A stretch of 64,000 bases of DNA from Planctomycetota bacterium. GTDB lineage: Bacteria; Planctomycetota; UBA1135; GCA-002686595. The stretch spans positions 1-64,000 of the forward strand of contig NYUD01000085.1 in NCBI GenBank assembly GCA_002683825.1. Reading direction: 5' to 3'. Below, one piece after another: positions 44,100 to 53,014 of the stretch. Both the position numbers and the translations under genes were made by a program. Positions within the stretch are counted from its first letter, which is position 1, and each line of letters opens with the position of its first letter. Under the pieces are notes generated by a model. It made no database searches and had not been told where the DNA came from. It worked only from the letters and a program-made list of their open reading frames with translations.

Positions 44100-46265
44100 A
44101 TGCAAGCTTGGAAGCGTAACCTTCGCACTGCTGCGCTGACCGTGTTCGTAGCGGCGTTGCTGACACCACCTGCTTCGGCCTACATCGGGCCCGGCGCAGG
44201 CTTTGCCGCTGCAGGCAGTGTGGTGGTGCTCCTGGTCACCTTTCTCCTGGCGTTCGGCATCGTTCTGCTCTACCCCCTCAAGCTCGCCGCCAGACTGGTT
44301 CTTTACCGGGGCCGCGCCAGGCCGAAGATCAAGCGAATGATCGTCGTGGGACTCGATGGCTTCGATCCGGGGCTGGCCAAGAAGTACATGGACGAAGGTC
44401 GCATGCCCAACTTCAAGAAGCTGGCCGAGAAGGGGTGCTTCTATCCGTTGGGCACTTCCCACCCCTCGATCTCTCCGGTTGCATGGTCCAGCTATGCGAC
44501 GGGTGTCGATGCTTCGCGGCACAACATCTACGATTTCCTGACGCGCGACCCCTGCACCTACATGCCGCAGTTGTCGTCGACGGACATCCGCAGTATGCCG
44601 CGCACGCTAAATCTTGGCCTCGCCAAGATTCCGTGGGGACAAAAGGTGGTTCAGAAGCTCCTGCAGAAGAGCCAGCCTTTCTGGAAGCTTCTCGGGGCCC
44701 AGGGCATCTGGTCGTCGATCATTCGTGTTCCGATCACGTTCCCGCCGCAAAAGTTCAAGAACGGCACGCTGCTTTCCGGCATGTGTGTTCCGGACTTGCA
44801 GGGAACGCAGGGTTCATTTTCGTTCTATTCGACCGAGCCTCGCAAGGGCAAGCACATGGTCGGCCAGCAGTACCAGATCCGTCTCAAAGACGGCCGGGTC
44901 GAGTCCAAGCTGACCGGCCCTGCGGGCAACGACGGCCACGCGATGAAGTGCCCTTTCAGTGCTACTTTCGATCCGGCGACCAAGAAGGCCACCATCGAGG
45001 TCGGTACGGAATCCGCCACCGTTGGAGAGCGTGAATACACCCCTTGGATGCGGGCCCCCTTCGACAATTGCACCGGCATCGTGCGTTTCTACATCCAGAC
45101 CTGGGAGGGCGACAAGATCGGTATTTACGTGACGCCGATCAACATCGACCCCGATAGTCCGGCGATGCCGATCTCGCACCCCTTCGTCTACTCGATCTAT
45201 CTCGCCAAGATGATCGGACCGTACACGACCTTGGGCCTGGCCGAGGACACCTGGGCATTGAACGAGCGCGTCGTGGACGAAGAGGCATTCCTGAAGCAGG
45301 CCTGGCTGATCTTCGAAGAGCGTAAGAAGATGCTCTGGGATGTGCTCGAGAAGACCAAGAAGGGCTTCGTCACGGTCGTTTTTGATACGACCGACCGCAT
45401 CTCGCACATGTTCTATCGCTACCTCGATCCCGATCACCCGGCGAACGTGGGCAAGGACACCGAGCATCACAAGGATGTCATCCCCGAGCTGTACGCCAAG
45501 ATGGACCGGTTCTTGGTCGAGATACAAGAGAAGGTCGGAGACGATCCGGACACAGTGTTCTGCGTCATTTCCGACCACGGGTTCTGCAATTTCACCCGCG
45601 GCGTCAACCTCAATACCTGGCTGAAGCAAGAGGGCTACCTGGTCTTGAAGGAGGGGCAGGAGACTTCGGGCGATTGGTTCGCCCAGGTGGATTGGGAGAA
45701 AACGCGCGCCTTTACTCTCGGCCTCACCGGCATCTTCATCAACCGCAAGGGCCGCGAAGCCAAGGGCCTTGTAGAGAAGGGGCCGGAGATGGACGCCCTG
45801 TGCGCCGAGATCAAGGAGAAGCTTGAAAAACTGGTGGATCCGAAGAACGGCGACCGGGTCATGAAGGAAGCCTTCCTGACGCGCGCTCTGCACTCGGGGC
45901 CGTACGCCGATATGGCTCCTGAAATTTTGGTTGGCTACAACAAGGGTTTCCGTCATTCGTGGGATTGCGCCACCGGTTCAGTATCCGCGGAGATCTTCAC
46001 GGACAACACCAAGTCGTGGTCGGGCGACCACTGCGTCGATCCGCGTCTGGTCCCCGGCGTCTTCTGGTGCAACCGCCAGATCGCGACCGAAGCTCCGAAC
46101 ATCCTTGATATTGCTCCCACTGCCCTCAACCTCTTCGGCGTGCAAGTGCCGGGCTATCTGCAGGGCAAGAACCTGTTCGAACGCAGCGCCGGCGGCCCCG
46201 CCGAGGTTTCAGGCAATCTCGTGCCCGAAGAAGAGTTCGTCACCTCGGAGAAGGTGGTCTCATGA
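44100..46265 (+). CDS. Membrane-anchored type I phosphodiesterase-like protein (first paralogue)
   Basis: 721 residues with a signal-like segment at 8-27 and a membrane helix at about 38-58. The alkaline-phosphatase-superfamily fold has Asp86 in VVGLDGFDPG, the SHPSISPVAWSSYATG region for the nucleophile, and Asp492-His493 in VISDHGF. The family is type I phosphodiesterase/nucleotide pyrophosphatase (PF01663-like). Near the middle lies a beta-rich insertion (around 230-380). Together with the next gene it overlaps by 4 bases. Location beside PAPS-making genes suggests hydrolysis or transfer of a phospho- or sulfo-group on an exported molecule. Confidence 0.82.
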   Translation: MQAWKRNLRTAALTVFVAALLTPPASAYIGPGAGFAAAGSVVVLLVTFLLAFGIVLLYPLKLAARLVLYRGRARPKIKRMIVVGLDGFDPGLAKKYMDEGRMPNFKKLAEKGCFYPLGTSHPSISPVAWSSYATGVDASRHNIYDFLTRDPCTYMPQLSSTDIRSMPRTLNLGLAKIPWGQKVVQKLLQKSQPFWKLLGAQGIWSSIIRVPITFPPQKFKNGTLLSGMCVPDLQGTQGSFSFYSTEPRKGKHMVGQQYQIRLKDGRVESKLTGPAGNDGHAMKCPFSATFDPATKKATIEVGTESATVGEREYTPWMRAPFDNCTGIVRFYIQTWEGDKIGIYVTPINIDPDSPAMPISHPFVYSIYLAKMIGPYTTLGLAEDTWALNERVVDEEAFLKQAWLIFEERKKMLWDVLEKTKKGFVTVVFDTTDRISHMFYRYLDPDHPANVGKDTEHHKDVIPELYAKMDRFLVEIQEKVGDDPDTVFCVISDHGFCNFTRGVNLNTWLKQEGYLVLKEGQETSGDWFAQVDWEKTRAFTLGLTGIFINRKGREAKGLVEKGPEMDALCAEIKEKLEKLVDPKNGDRVMKEAFLTRALHSGPYADMAPEILVGYNKGFRHSWDCATGSVSAEIFTDNTKSWSGDHCVDPRLVPGVFWCNRQIATEAPNILDIAPTALNLFGVQVPGYLQGKNLFERSAGGPAEVSGNLVPEEEFVTSEKVVS

Positions 46266-48457
46266 TCCTTCCGCGCTGGACCGTTTACCCCGCACTGGCT
46301 CTTCTTGCCGGTTTGATCGTCGTGGCGATCCCCAAAAAGAGCCATGGGAGCCCCTTCGCTGGTGCCGCGACGATTGCGGACCTTGCGACCGAAACTGCCG
46401 CGACCATTGTTCGGCGGCCGACCAAGTTCAAACCGGTCGTAATCCTCGGCATCGACGGACTCGATCCGGACGAGCTGGCGAAGGTAATCAAGGAGTACCC
46501 CGATCGGATGCAGAACTTCCGCTGGCTCGTCGAGCAAGCGGACGGCATCCAGCCGCTGGGGACATCGAATCCTCCCCAGAGTCCGGTCGCGTGGTCGAAT
46601 TTCATCACCGGTTTGAATCCCGGCGGCCACGGCATCTTCGATTTCATCCACCGCGACCCGATGACGCGAGCGTTGACTTCTTCGCAGACGAAGATCGAAG
46701 AGCCGTTCATGACGCTCGGCATCCCGTTTACGCAGTACAAGTTCGACATCGGTGGTGACGCCCCGGCCAACCGCAGCGGCAAGTCCTTCTGGACGATCCT
46801 CGCAGAAAACGGAATCCCGGCGGATATCTGGCGGATGCCTGCCAATTTTCCTGTCGAACCCTCCCAGGGTGTTTCGTTCCCCGGGATGATGACACCGGCC
46901 GTGGACTCGGCCTACGGCCTGTGCTCGTTCTGGACGACCGATGGCATGCGCGATGTCGACCTGGACTACGACAAGGTGCAGCTGATTGAGGAATACTCCG
47001 GTCGCATCGATGCTTCGCTTCTGGGCCCCCCCAACCCCATGAAGAAGAAGGACGCGAGAGGACACGACATTCAGGAACGGATCGCTTTCAAGATTTACGT
47101 CGACCGCGAAGCGGGCGCCGCCGCAATCGATGTCGGCGTTGAGAAAGTTGTCCTTGAGCCCGGCCAGTGGAGCGACTTCGTCCGTCTGGACTTCCAGATG
47201 CTTCCGATGGGATCGATGTCGATGAGCGGAATCTGTCGCTTCTACCTGCGGAGTATCGATCCGGAGGTCGAACTTTACGCCTCCCCTGTTAACTTCGATC
47301 CCGAAGCTCCCGCCTTTCCCGTGTCCGAACCGAGTTCTGCCAGCGAGGAACTCGTGGAAGGAATCGGTCGCTACTACACCCAGGGCATGGCCGAGGACGT
47401 CAACGCGCTCAAGAACGACATCCTGAGCGACGCCGAGTTCATGCAACAGGTGGATCTCGTCTACCGCGAGCGTGTAGACATGCTGGACTACGCGCTCGAT
47501 CTCTACACCGAGAACGATGACGGCGGCTTCCTGTTCTTTTACTTTTCCACGGTCGACCTGTGCAGCCACATGATGTGGCGACACACAGACGGTGCGCACC
47601 CGGCGCACGATGCGGAGAAGGCCAAGGAGGATTCCTCTTGGTGGTCCGGTCGTGAGGGCAGCACCTGGAAAGACACGGTGGCCGATCTCTACATGAAGAT
47701 GGATCCGGTCCTTGGAAGGGTGCGCGAGCGTTTGGGCGATGAAACGACTCTCATCGTCATGTCGGACCACGGCTTCGCGCCATTCCGGTACGAGTTCAGC
47801 CTCAATACCTGGTTGTACGAGAACGGCTATCTCGTCCTCAAACCGGGTTTCGATAAAGAACTCGCACGTGATGCTTCAGGCTTCAAGAAACAGCGCATCT
47901 TCACAGGGGCCGTCGACTGGTCGAAGACGAAGGCCTACGGGATGGGTTTCAACGGCTTGTACCTGAACCTGGCAGGTCGCGAGCTGGACAACCCTGAGAC
48001 CGACGAAGACGAAAGTGGCATCGTGCAGGCCTCCGAGGTCGACACACTGTTGGGCAAGATCAAGGTGGAACTCGAGAGCTATGTTCACAAAGAGACCGGG
48101 ATGCGTCCGATTCTGAACTGCGCCTTCGCAAAGGACATATACTCGGGACCGCGCATGGCAGAAGCTCCTGACATGCTGGTGGGATACAATGCCGGCTACG
48201 GGAATTCGGACGCGTCGTCCACGGGTCGCATTCCCCATGCGCTCATTCAGGAAAATTCACCCGCCACCCACAGCGGAAAGCTGGGCACGTTCAACGGGAA
48301 CCACCTGATGGCTCCCGAAGTTGTTGCCGGAACCTTGCTTTCGAACAAACCCGTTCGAGCCGGCGCTCACCGACTGGAAGACCTCACGGTCGAGATTCTG
48401 CGTCAATACGGCATCGAAAGGCCGGAAGCGATGCAGGGGCACCCGGTGCTGGAATAG
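46262..48457 (+). CDS. Membrane-anchored type I phosphodiesterase-like protein (second paralogue)
   Basis: 731 residues; the ATG overlaps the previous stop by 4 bases. An N-terminal membrane anchor (residues 8-24) is followed by Asp65 in ILGIDGLDPDEL, NPPQSPVAWSNFITG and Asp502-His503 in VMSDHGF. It shares architecture with the preceding protein, including the central insertion and RFYLRSIDPEVELYASPVNFDP / RFYIQTWEGDKIGIYVTPINIDP segments, so the pair arose by duplication. Different nucleophile-region residues (N versus S before the TG) suggest different substrates. Confidence 0.82.
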   Translation: MILPRWTVYPALALLAGLIVVAIPKKSHGSPFAGAATIADLATETAATIVRRPTKFKPVVILGIDGLDPDELAKVIKEYPDRMQNFRWLVEQADGIQPLGTSNPPQSPVAWSNFITGLNPGGHGIFDFIHRDPMTRALTSSQTKIEEPFMTLGIPFTQYKFDIGGDAPANRSGKSFWTILAENGIPADIWRMPANFPVEPSQGVSFPGMMTPAVDSAYGLCSFWTTDGMRDVDLDYDKVQLIEEYSGRIDASLLGPPNPMKKKDARGHDIQERIAFKIYVDREAGAAAIDVGVEKVVLEPGQWSDFVRLDFQMLPMGSMSMSGICRFYLRSIDPEVELYASPVNFDPEAPAFPVSEPSSASEELVEGIGRYYTQGMAEDVNALKNDILSDAEFMQQVDLVYRERVDMLDYALDLYTENDDGGFLFFYFSTVDLCSHMMWRHTDGAHPAHDAEKAKEDSSWWSGREGSTWKDTVADLYMKMDPVLGRVRERLGDETTLIVMSDHGFAPFRYEFSLNTWLYENGYLVLKPGFDKELARDASGFKKQRIFTGAVDWSKTKAYGMGFNGLYLNLAGRELDNPETDEDESGIVQASEVDTLLGKIKVELESYVHKETGMRPILNCAFAKDIYSGPRMAEAPDMLVGYNAGYGNSDASSTGRIPHALIQENSPATHSGKLGTFNGNHLMAPEVVAGTLLSNKPVRAGAHRLEDLTVEILRQYGIERPEAMQGHPVLE

Positions 48458-48510
48458 AGACAGATCAAAAGACCCCGATTCACAAAACCAACCTACAGAA
48501 GGAATCCCTC

Positions 48511-48708
48511 ATGTTCGGTGGAGGCAACAAAATCAAGCTCGACGCGGACCTCCTGGACCGTATCAAGAAGGTCGCCGAAGTGGCAGGCTACGCCTCGCAC
48601 GAAGAATTCATCGTGCATGTTCTCGAGAAGGAACTCTCCCAATTCGAGGAGGCGGGGTCCGACGCGGACATCGTCGAGAAGCTAAAGGGCCTCGGCTACA
48701 TCAGCTAA
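48511..48708 (+). CDS. Small ribbon-helix-helix-like protein with LGY tail (second copy)
   Basis: 65 residues with AAGGA seven bases upstream of the ATG. Residues 7-42 (NKIKLDADLLDRIKKVAEVAGYASHEEFIVHVLEKEL) align with the protein at 40447; the tail is DIVEKLKGLGYIS. An N-terminal MFGGG replaces the shorter start of the other copy. It sits 53 bases after the second phosphodiesterase gene and 39 bases before the membrane-protein gene. The two small paralogues bracket the enzyme genes of the cluster. Confidence 0.8.
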   Translation: MFGGGNKIKLDADLLDRIKKVAEVAGYASHEEFIVHVLEKELSQFEEAGSDADIVEKLKGLGYIS

Positions 48709-48747
48709 GCCCCGTTCGTATAGTTCCACATTCCAAGCGCCGGTCGA

Positions 48748-49611
48748 ATGAACCTCATCAACGGACTCGCGGACTCGATTTTCGACGTTCTCTTGGCGCC
48801 GTTCGAGCTCCTGGGTCAGGCGTTTGCGCTGATCCTGGTCTCCGGTCTTTTTGGTATCGCTGCACTGCTGATTTTCAAACAAATCAGCTGGCAGCCCGGC
48901 ATCAAAGCCACCAAGGACCGTATCAAGGGACACTTGATCGCGATCCGCATCTATCAGGATGACCTCGGGATCGTGGGCAAGTCGGTCGGCAGTATCGTGC
49001 TGCGGAACTTCCAATACATCGGATTGAACTTCGGGCCGATCCTCCCGCTGTTTGTCCCTTTCGTGTTGGTTGCCTCGCAGTTCGTCGTTCGCTACAGCTT
49101 CGATCCGATCCCGATTATTCCCCAGGAGCAGGTTGACGATTTGCTGATGGGGGAGGGCACCATGATCGAGATCGTGATGAAGGACGGCCACGAGACAGAG
49201 GTTGAAGATCTCTCGTTGCGGTTGCCCAAGAACTTCGTTGCCATCTCGCCGCTGGTGAAGAACGCAGGCGATGGCGTCGCTTTCCAGGAAGTGATTGCAT
49301 ACGCACCGGACCGCGGTGATATCGAGATCATGATCGGGGACCGTATGGTCGGTTCGAAGGCGATCGTCGCCGGGGGCCAGCCCACCCGCACGATGCAGCC
49401 CGAGCGCGTCTCTGGTTTCTTCGCGTCGTGGCTGTGGCCTGCGGAGGATCGCTTCGACTCCGACTCTCCGATCGACGAAGTGAGATTCGAGTATCCCGAA
49501 CGGGATCTGGGATGGTTGCCCGGTGGCCCCTTCGGAATCCTGGTAGTGTTCGTCATTTCCTCCCTCCTGTTCGGTCTCTTGGTCCTCAAGCCGCTGAACA
49601 TCCAGATCTAG
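48748..49611 (+). CDS. Membrane protein of the sulfate-activation cluster, Oxa1/YidC-like layout
   Basis: 287 residues. A membrane helix at about 22-44 is followed by a charged segment (KQISWQPGIKATKDRIKGHLIAIRIYQDD), then one or two helices near 93-113, a periplasmic beta-rich domain (about 120-260) and a C-terminal helix (PFGILVVFVISSLLFGLLVL). Helix, cytosolic basic hairpin and helix recall the Oxa1/YidC/DUF106 superfamily, but this is by layout only. It is the last gene of the cluster and may insert or anchor its products. Confidence 0.6.
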   Translation: MNLINGLADSIFDVLLAPFELLGQAFALILVSGLFGIAALLIFKQISWQPGIKATKDRIKGHLIAIRIYQDDLGIVGKSVGSIVLRNFQYIGLNFGPILPLFVPFVLVASQFVVRYSFDPIPIIPQEQVDDLLMGEGTMIEIVMKDGHETEVEDLSLRLPKNFVAISPLVKNAGDGVAFQEVIAYAPDRGDIEIMIGDRMVGSKAIVAGGQPTRTMQPERVSGFFASWLWPAEDRFDSDSPIDEVRFEYPERDLGWLPGGPFGILVVFVISSLLFGLLVLKPLNIQI

Positions 49612-49638
49612 CCCGAGCACCCACAGCTGGTCTTAGCC

Positions 49639-50199
49639 TTGTTTTCCGAAAGTCTCGAACGTGCCCTTTGTGCAGCGCTACAGGCTCACGAAGGGCAGTT
49701 TCGCAAGGGTGGAAACACGCCGTACATCGTGCACCCCCTGCACGTCGCCTTTCTGCTCGCGCGGTACGGAGCCGATGACGAAGTGATCCAGGCGGGGGTG
49801 CTGCACGACGTCGTCGAAGACTGTGATGATTGGACCCTTGATCGACTCCGGCAGGAATTCGGCGGGCGCGTCGCCTCCATAGTGACCGAACTGACGGAGG
49901 ACAAGTCGCGCCCCTGGAAGGAGCGCAAGCAGGCGGCCATCGACCACGCGCAAGATATGTCCCGCGAAGCCGCTTGCGTGAAGGCGTGCGACAAGCTCCA
50001 CAACCTGGAGAGCCTCTTGGCCCAGCTCGAACGAGCCTCGAATCCTGATGCGGTATGGAAGCGGTTCCGTGGGGGACGCGAGGCGACCCTGGACATGGAC
50101 CGAGAGCTCGTAGGAGTTCTGGCTCCGCGGGTCGACTCGCCGCTGGCAGAAGCCTTGCGTTCGGCGCAGGCGTCGGTCGAGAAGCTCGCCCGGAACTGA
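49639..50199 (+). CDS. HD-domain phosphohydrolase (RelA/SpoT-hydrolase-like)
   Basis: 186 residues from a TTG. The metal motif is H-x-x-x-H-D: YIVHPLHVAFLL followed by GVLHDVVEDCD, and KACDKLHNL supplies the last Asp. This is the single HD_4-type domain of SpoT/RelA hydrolases and MESH1-like small alarmone hydrolases, without synthetase domain. Its role may be (p)ppGpp hydrolysis, or another nucleotide. It follows the sulfate cluster closely. Confidence 0.8.
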   Translation: MFSESLERALCAALQAHEGQFRKGGNTPYIVHPLHVAFLLARYGADDEVIQAGVLHDVVEDCDDWTLDRLRQEFGGRVASIVTELTEDKSRPWKERKQAAIDHAQDMSREAACVKACDKLHNLESLLAQLERASNPDAVWKRFRGGREATLDMDRELVGVLAPRVDSPLAEALRSAQASVEKLARN

Positions 50200-50637
50200 A
50201 GTCCCGGGTGCCCGCTGCCCGGGAGGTTTCAACCCCAGAATCTGGTCGACGCTCTTTCAGGTCGTGGCGTTCGTTTGGGCGCCCTCGTTTCCAGCGACGC
50301 CCCAAGGTGCATACCGGAGGAGAAACGGCCACAGCACGGGATGGAGATCCAGGTGCCTCGGAAAAACGACCCGGTTCCGTGCCAGCTCACCGACGTCCAC
50401 GTCGTGCGCAAGATGAAGTCCTGCTCGGGGCGTACGGTGGCAGGGCAGCCTCCACCCGATCGGGAATCGCCCTTTCCGTAGGTCCGGGGGCCGATCGAGG
50501 GGGTTCTTCGGTGTTTCAACCGATGAAATACAACGTTTTCTCCTTTCCGCCCGTACGGACTTGCCCTGCATTCGGCTTCAAAACGAGGCTTGTCGTTGCC
50601 TTTCCTTCCCGGGAGGGCGGCCGAGGAGAGCGGTGTC
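50200..50637. other. 438-base intergenic region upstream of the sigma factor gene
   Basis: No gene is supported on either strand. Frames that cross it are shadows or lack starts. The stretch probably carries the promoter of the sigma-factor gene, but I see no clear -35/-10 pair. Confidence 0.45.
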
Positions 50638-51750
50638 GTGCACAAGATCATTTCCCACAAGGATTTAGACGGACTACTTGATCCCCTGTCCGTAAACCCT
50701 GACTGTTTTGAGGCCGGGGCCCTCGAGGTGATCGAGCGCATCGACCGCCAGAATACGAATCTTCAGGTCAGGGACATCCAGTCCTACCGACGGGGGACGC
50801 CGCCGCATGCGAAGTCCTTCGTCCAGCAGTTCCGGGCGGACATCGATGCGATCCAGACCATGAATCGCGAGGAGGAGGCCCAGCTCGCCCGCCGGATTGA
50901 ATTCGCTCGTCTCAGGATGGAGAAAGCCCGCGAAGAGGAGGGCGTCGAGGTCGAGAAAGGCGGAAAAGGCCCCTTTGGGTTCGCCGTACAGGTCTCGCCG
51001 CGTCTGACGCGCCGCTCGATGGAACTCCACGCGCTTCGTACCGAGATGGTCGAGCGCAACCTCTACTTGGTGCTTATCAACGTCGAGCGCTACGCCCAGT
51101 CCGGCGCCAGCAGGCTCGATCTTCTTCAAGAGGGCTGCGTCTCGCTCTTCCGTGCGGTCGATGGCTTCGACTGGCGGCGTGGCTTGCTATTCCGGACTTA
51201 CGCCGTGCACTGGCTGAACCAGGCCTTCCGGAACTACCTCTACAACAACAGCCATACCGTGCGGGTACCCGTGTACCTGCAAAAGGCACTCAAGCACATC
51301 AACCAGGCGACGATTCGTCTGGGAGACGACCACGCCTCGCCCTCGGAGATCGCAGCCAGCTCAGAGCTCAACGAGAATCTGGTGGGAGCTGCCATTACCG
51401 CATCCCGGGCCAGCTTCTCGATCGACGCCGATTTTTCCGGGGAGGGTGAAGAGGGCTCGCGCTTGCGCGACCTTCTGATCGACGAAGAGTTCGACGGCCC
51501 CTACACCCCCCGGGTAGAGGACGTCAGTCTCGAAGAGGGTTTGAACCACGCGCTGCGTGAACTCTCCGACCGCGAGCGCTTGGTTCTCTGCATGCGTTTC
51601 GGGGTCGGCTACGAGGGCGAACACACCCTGGCCGAGGTGGCCGGGCGGTTCGGCGTCAGCGTCGAACGCGTTCGCCAGATCCAGGTTCGGGCGTTGTCCA
51701 AGCTTGACACCCCTGACCTGCGGCGCACGCTCGATCCGTTCTTGAACTGA
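50638..51750 (+). CDS. Divergent RNA polymerase sigma-70 factor
   Basis: 370 residues from a GTG with GAGGAG upstream; the frame opens 16 codons earlier at a TTG. Region 1.2 (AIQTMNREEEAQLARRIEFARLRM), region 2 (LLQEGCVSLFRAVDGFDWRRGLLFRTYAVHWLNQAFRNYL) and region 4 (ELSDRERLVLCMRFGVGYEGEHTLAEVAGRFGVSVERVRQIQVRAL) are present, with region 3 between. The DNA-melting segment FRTYAVHWLNQA departs from the usual FSTYATWWIRQA, and an extra linker of about 45 residues lies between regions 1.2 and 2. It is an alternative, group 2-like sigma factor. Its regulon is unknown. Confidence 0.85.
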   Translation: MHKIISHKDLDGLLDPLSVNPDCFEAGALEVIERIDRQNTNLQVRDIQSYRRGTPPHAKSFVQQFRADIDAIQTMNREEEAQLARRIEFARLRMEKAREEEGVEVEKGGKGPFGFAVQVSPRLTRRSMELHALRTEMVERNLYLVLINVERYAQSGASRLDLLQEGCVSLFRAVDGFDWRRGLLFRTYAVHWLNQAFRNYLYNNSHTVRVPVYLQKALKHINQATIRLGDDHASPSEIAASSELNENLVGAAITASRASFSIDADFSGEGEEGSRLRDLLIDEEFDGPYTPRVEDVSLEEGLNHALRELSDRERLVLCMRFGVGYEGEHTLAEVAGRFGVSVERVRQIQVRALSKLDTPDLRRTLDPFLN

Positions 51751-51856
51751 GAAACCGAAACAGGAGAGGGCGATTCCGAGCCCCCAGGGAAGGGTTTGTA
51801 GTCGCCGTGATGTGTCGAAGGAAAACTGCACCGAGAACCGCTCAAGATGGGGTTAC

Positions 51857-51876
51857 TAACCGCCCTGCGGCGGTTA
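51857..51876 (+). promoter_or_regulatory. Perfect hairpin just upstream of a start codon
   Basis: TAACCGCC and GGCGGTTA frame a CTGC loop, ending 10 bases before the ATG at 51887. No Shine-Dalgarno sequence is left free, so folding could hide the start site. It may also end the sigma-factor transcript. The T tract is absent. Confidence 0.4.
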
Positions 51877-51886
51877 TGTTCGTCCC

Positions 51887-53005
51887 ATGTCTCGTTCGAC
51901 CGGGCTCCTGGTTTTCTCCCTGGTCATGCTCGCGATTCATGCTGGCGCGCGCCAGGTCGACGACGATATTAGGACCGAAGCGGTTCCCGCCTACGTGCTC
52001 GATGCACGTCGGTTGAGGACTGCCTTTCTCGACCTCTATGGGCGACCGCCTTTCACAGACGAACGTCGGGTTTGGGAAGGGCGTGGGATGTCGGAACTTC
52101 TGGACGTCGCTCTCCGCGACCCGGCCTTCTGGCAGAACTGGTTCGACGAAGAGCTCTACTACTTCCTCCTGATCGAAAATTTTCGACCAACCTCGGAGCG
52201 CGTGCTGAGTGTTCCCGAGGCCTTGGCAGAAGGAGGGCTGTGCGTTCGCGACGCGCTCCACCGCATCGTCATCTCCGCTAGTTTCGATCGCCGCAACCCG
52301 GGCAACGATACTTTCGTGACGGTAGTGATGGAGCAGCTGCTCGGCTTGACCGTGCAGAAGGTTCCGCGTGAACTCGAAATCGGCAAGCGCCTCTACGACG
52401 GGGGACAGGGCAACTTCCTGGGGCGTGCGGGGTCGTCGCAGGCTGACGTCGTGCGCATCGCGGTGGAAGACCGGCGCATGTTGCAACAGTTCCTTAAACG
52501 GGGGTGCGGACGCATTCTGCGACGCGAGGCGACAGGGCGTGAACTCGCCCAATGGTCCAGACGAGTCGGAAAGTCAGGCCAAAAATACAACGATCTTCTT
52601 CGCGATTGGTTTCTCTCGGAGGACTACGATGAACGCCTTGCGACACGCGCGGCTCAGCCGAACCGCATTTTCATTCGTTCGCTCTTCGTCGACCTCATGG
52701 ACCGCTTGCCAGGTGAAGATGAATCACGACGTATGCGCAATGCGCTGGATGGTTTGGCCGACGCCGGACCGCTGCGCTCGGTCATCGCTCGACTCCTCGT
52801 CGATTCAGGGCGCGCCGCCATTCCTGAAAAAGCAAACATCACAGATCCGACCCGCTGGATCACGTCCCTGTTCGAACGCTATTTGGGACGAGCCCCTCTC
52901 CCCGAGGAAACGGCTGTCTTTGCCCGTGCGTTTCACGATCCCGAATGCCGGCCGGCGACCATCGTGTACGCACTCGTCTCACACCCCGAGTATCAGACGT
53001 GGTAG
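51887..53005 (+). CDS. Secreted DUF1549/DUF1800-like protein
   Basis: 372 residues with a signal peptide (cleavage near residue 20). Repeated segments such as TAFLDLYGRPPFTDER, FIRSLFVDLMDRLPGEDE and SLFERYLGRAPLPEE are the R-x-x-F-L-D-L-x-G-R-x-P pattern found in planctomycete DUF1549/DUF1553 and DUF1800 proteins. Those families are usually encoded beside DUF1501 proteins, as here (9 bases to the next gene). Function is unknown; export to the periplasm or outside is likely. Confidence 0.65.
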   Translation: MSRSTGLLVFSLVMLAIHAGARQVDDDIRTEAVPAYVLDARRLRTAFLDLYGRPPFTDERRVWEGRGMSELLDVALRDPAFWQNWFDEELYYFLLIENFRPTSERVLSVPEALAEGGLCVRDALHRIVISASFDRRNPGNDTFVTVVMEQLLGLTVQKVPRELEIGKRLYDGGQGNFLGRAGSSQADVVRIAVEDRRMLQQFLKRGCGRILRREATGRELAQWSRRVGKSGQKYNDLLRDWFLSEDYDERLATRAAQPNRIFIRSLFVDLMDRLPGEDESRRMRNALDGLADAGPLRSVIARLLVDSGRAAIPEKANITDPTRWITSLFERYLGRAPLPEETAVFARAFHDPECRPATIVYALVSHPEYQTW

Positions 53006-53014
53006 GAGATTCGC

